A stretch of DNA of 64,000 nucleotides. It comes from Candidatus Latescibacterota bacterium. GTDB lineage: Bacteria > Latescibacterota > UBA2968 > UBA8231. The stretch's first letter is position 1, and every line of letters begins with the position of its first letter. The notes under the pieces were generated by a model. The model saw nothing but the letters and a program-made list of their open reading frames with translations, did not search any database and was not told where the DNA came from. Where the stretch lies: positions 130,000 through 193,999 of the forward strand of contig JAJEGS010000034.1 in the NCBI GenBank assembly GCA_022819745.1, written 5' to 3'. Both the position numbers and the translations under genes were made by a program. Shown here piece after piece: positions 62,713 through 64,000 of the stretch.

Positions 62713-63879
62713 ATGGCCCACGGAGAACACAGAACCATGAGCCGAATAACCCAACAAAAACAGATAGAATATTTCATTAAGTATGCAGGATCTTGCTTGG
62801 ATATCTGGAACTCAATCGTTGGTCAGCAAGTACATTATGGTGCTGAACTGAGGACTGTTGTTGGAATTAAAAAAATTGATGATTGCATATTTGTCGATGT
62901 TGGGTCTGCAGAAGGACAGAGATTAGGCAGGTTTCTTGGGTTTGGAAAAGGAGGGGGCTTCGGTGACTACCACTTTTCAAAGGTTTTCACTCACTTGACA
63001 CTTCCCAGAGAAATCGAGAATGAATTAGAAAAACGTTATTGGAATTTTATAAAAGAGGATTTGATCTGTGAAATTAGAAATCTGGTTTCACGTCCTTCGA
63101 TTGATCAATCAACATATAATACCTTTAATGAAATATATGATAGGCTAATGAGAGCAAATCGGACGCGACAATTGTCCGAGCAGGACATACAAAAAATAAA
63201 CGAATACCAGCAAAAATTAACGGACAAAATGATCTGTGAAATCAGAAATCTGGCTTTACATACTTCGATTGATCAATCAACTTCTAACACCTTTTATGAA
63301 ATATATGATCGACTAATGACAATGAACAAGAAGAGAAAATTGCCAGAAGAGATTATCCAAGAGATAAATAGATACCAGCAAAAATTAACGGACAGAAAGC
63401 GGTTCACTAATTTGTCTGAAAAGGCTATGAATCCTAATGTAAGGGCACACTTTTCACTTCCGGAACTAGATGAGGATGACATACAGCTTGTAGGAAAATG
63501 GGATCCGCTCCTGAATAACCTCGACAGAACTTCATTAATAGAGTTAACAGAAACTGACAACAAGGCTAAATGGGAATCAGGTCGCTTACTATCAGCAAGA
63601 TCTGCAGAAAAAATAGCTAGGTGTTTTTATAGAAATTATGGGAAAGAGGTAAAAGACGTCTCGATTACACAGATAGAAAAAAATAACAACTTCGATTGGA
63701 AGGATTATGACCTAGACGTTGATGGACTTCATGTTGATATCAAAAATTCGCGTCAATCTCAGAAAAGTAAAGATAGATATACTGAATATTGTATTCCTAG
63801 CTTCAAGTGCAGCAGAAGAACAAACCAAGAAGTGAGAATTGCCGGTGTTTTTTCTCCTTACCTAAGTACACGACAGTAA
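62713..63879 (+). CDS. AT-rich PD-(D/E)XK-like nuclease gene cut by an IS end
   Basis: A 388-residue frame, clearly richer in A+T than the rest of the window, suggesting recent transfer. Residues 117-228 are two copies of a 56-residue unit (ICEIRNL-x6-SIDQST). In the C-terminal part, DVDG and HVDIKNSRQSQ fit a PD-(D/E)XK nuclease site. The last six residues (YLSTRQ and stop) are encoded by the terminal repeat of an IS4-type element at 63862, so the native C-terminus has been lost. ATG at 62713 (AAGGA upstream) or 62737 are both possible starts. Restriction or phage-related roles can be considered. Confidence 0.6.
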   Translation: MAHGEHRTMSRITQQKQIEYFIKYAGSCLDIWNSIVGQQVHYGAELRTVVGIKKIDDCIFVDVGSAEGQRLGRFLGFGKGGGFGDYHFSKVFTHLTLPREIENELEKRYWNFIKEDLICEIRNLVSRPSIDQSTYNTFNEIYDRLMRANRTRQLSEQDIQKINEYQQKLTDKMICEIRNLALHTSIDQSTSNTFYEIYDRLMTMNKKRKLPEEIIQEINRYQQKLTDRKRFTNLSEKAMNPNVRAHFSLPELDEDDIQLVGKWDPLLNNLDRTSLIELTETDNKAKWESGRLLSARSAEKIARCFYRNYGKEVKDVSITQIEKNNNFDWKDYDLDVDGLHVDIKNSRQSQKSKDRYTEYCIPSFKCSRRTNQEVRIAGVFSPYLSTRQ

Positions 63880-64000
63880 CATGGGTTGATATTGTCGGGC
63901 TTGTTTAGGTTGGTCTCGTGTTTGGTGTATGATTTGTGTGAGTTGGTCTAATCCTTTTCGAAAGAGGCTTATGGCTTTTCGTCCATGTTTTTTTATCGGG
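63862..64000 (-). mobile_element. Left end of an IS4-type insertion sequence
   Basis: The terminal inverted repeat CTAAGTACACGACAGTAA is at 63862-63879, the same 18 bp as the MITE ends at 15155 and 15293. The element continues beyond the window. The 8 bp outside it, CTCCTTAC at 63854-63861, would be its target duplication; its other copy is outside the window. Confidence 0.82.
63862..64000 (-). CDS. IS4-type transposase, C-terminal fragment
   Basis: The minus strand encodes 45 residues reading in from the right edge (PIKKHGRKAISLFRKGLDQL and on) and a TAG stop at 63864-63862, which is the outermost triplet of the terminal repeat. The HGRKAISLFRKGLD segment resembles the C-terminal tail of IS4-family transposases from memory. 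The catalytic DDE domain is outside the window. Because the reading frame runs through the 18-bp repeat, its last five residues (LLSCT plus stop) are fixed by the terminal repeat. Confidence 0.72.
   Translation of the reverse strand, partial: PIKKHGRKAISLFRKGLDQLTQIIHQTRDQPKQARQYQPMLLSCT

Overview
The window is GC-rich (most genes roughly 55-62% G+C by eye) bacterial chromosome from what looks like an uncultured lineage. Recurrent PhyH dioxygenases, a sulfatase, mannonate-dehydratase-like and other TIM-barrel proteins, paired DUF4159 exoproteins, a secreted protein with an FlgD/T9SS-like C-terminal Ig domain, a propeller regulator and many short palindromic repeats remind me of Latescibacterota, Poribacteria or PVC-adjacent bacteria. 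That assignment is an inference at low confidence; there is no rRNA or tRNA in the window to test it.

Region 1 (1-11106) is a nitrate assimilation locus. On the minus strand, running leftwards, are a four-cluster ferredoxin/DmsC-type membrane-anchor fusion, a NarB/NasA-type molybdopterin nitrate reductase, and an NrtA-NrtB-ATPase-ATPase uptake system whose last gene runs off the left edge. A 490-bp AT-rich divergent promoter region separates it from nirB (broken by one frameshift in this sequence) and nirD. Region 2 (11125-22179) holds a RelE/Phd-type toxin-antitoxin pair, then a translationally coupled PhyH-dgcN-dgcA run (D-glutamate utilisation), a small MITE, a C39-like peptidase, a sugar kinase, an amidohydrolase, a NUDIX hydrolase, a UxuA-like protein and a large secreted FlgD-Ig protein.

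Region 3 (22413-33135) is an accessory or defence-like island. It has a stand-alone TnpB (IS1341-type) element, an aldo/keto reductase, a DUF6602-like PD-(D/E)XK protein lying between 23-bp inverted repeats, an XRE-HTH protein fused to a large GTPase-like P-loop domain, some metabolic genes, and a type II restriction-modification pair of the PaeR7I/XhoI kind. The HTH-GTPase plus nuclease-like pair is the best candidate here for an undescribed system. Region 4 (33205-50253) is mostly housekeeping and catabolic: CinA-like, glutathione peroxidase, sulfatase, HemF, phosphatidylserine decarboxylase, ornithine cyclodeaminase-like, DUF4159 pair, EamA transporter, PHP, BNR sialidase-like, a broken higA, a tandem pair of an unknown family, and an aldo/keto reductase.

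Region 5 (50320-59612) looks like one regulatory unit. A soluble beta-propeller/sigma-54 AAA+/Fis activator is followed by three 11-bp repeats (possible enhancer), a terminator, a well-matched -24/-12 promoter and a leader hairpin. Then come two secreted TlpA-like paralogues (one has lost its CXXC), a 58-residue solitary Fis domain that is a near copy of the activator's own DNA-binding domain, and a large TPR/six-bladed-propeller exoprotein.

Region 6 (59728-64000) holds a GH71/GH99-like lipoprotein, a PhyH enzyme, a HAD phosphatase, and an AT-rich nuclease-like gene whose 3' end runs into the terminal inverted repeat of an IS4-type element. The same 18-bp terminus bounds the MITE at 15.2 kb.
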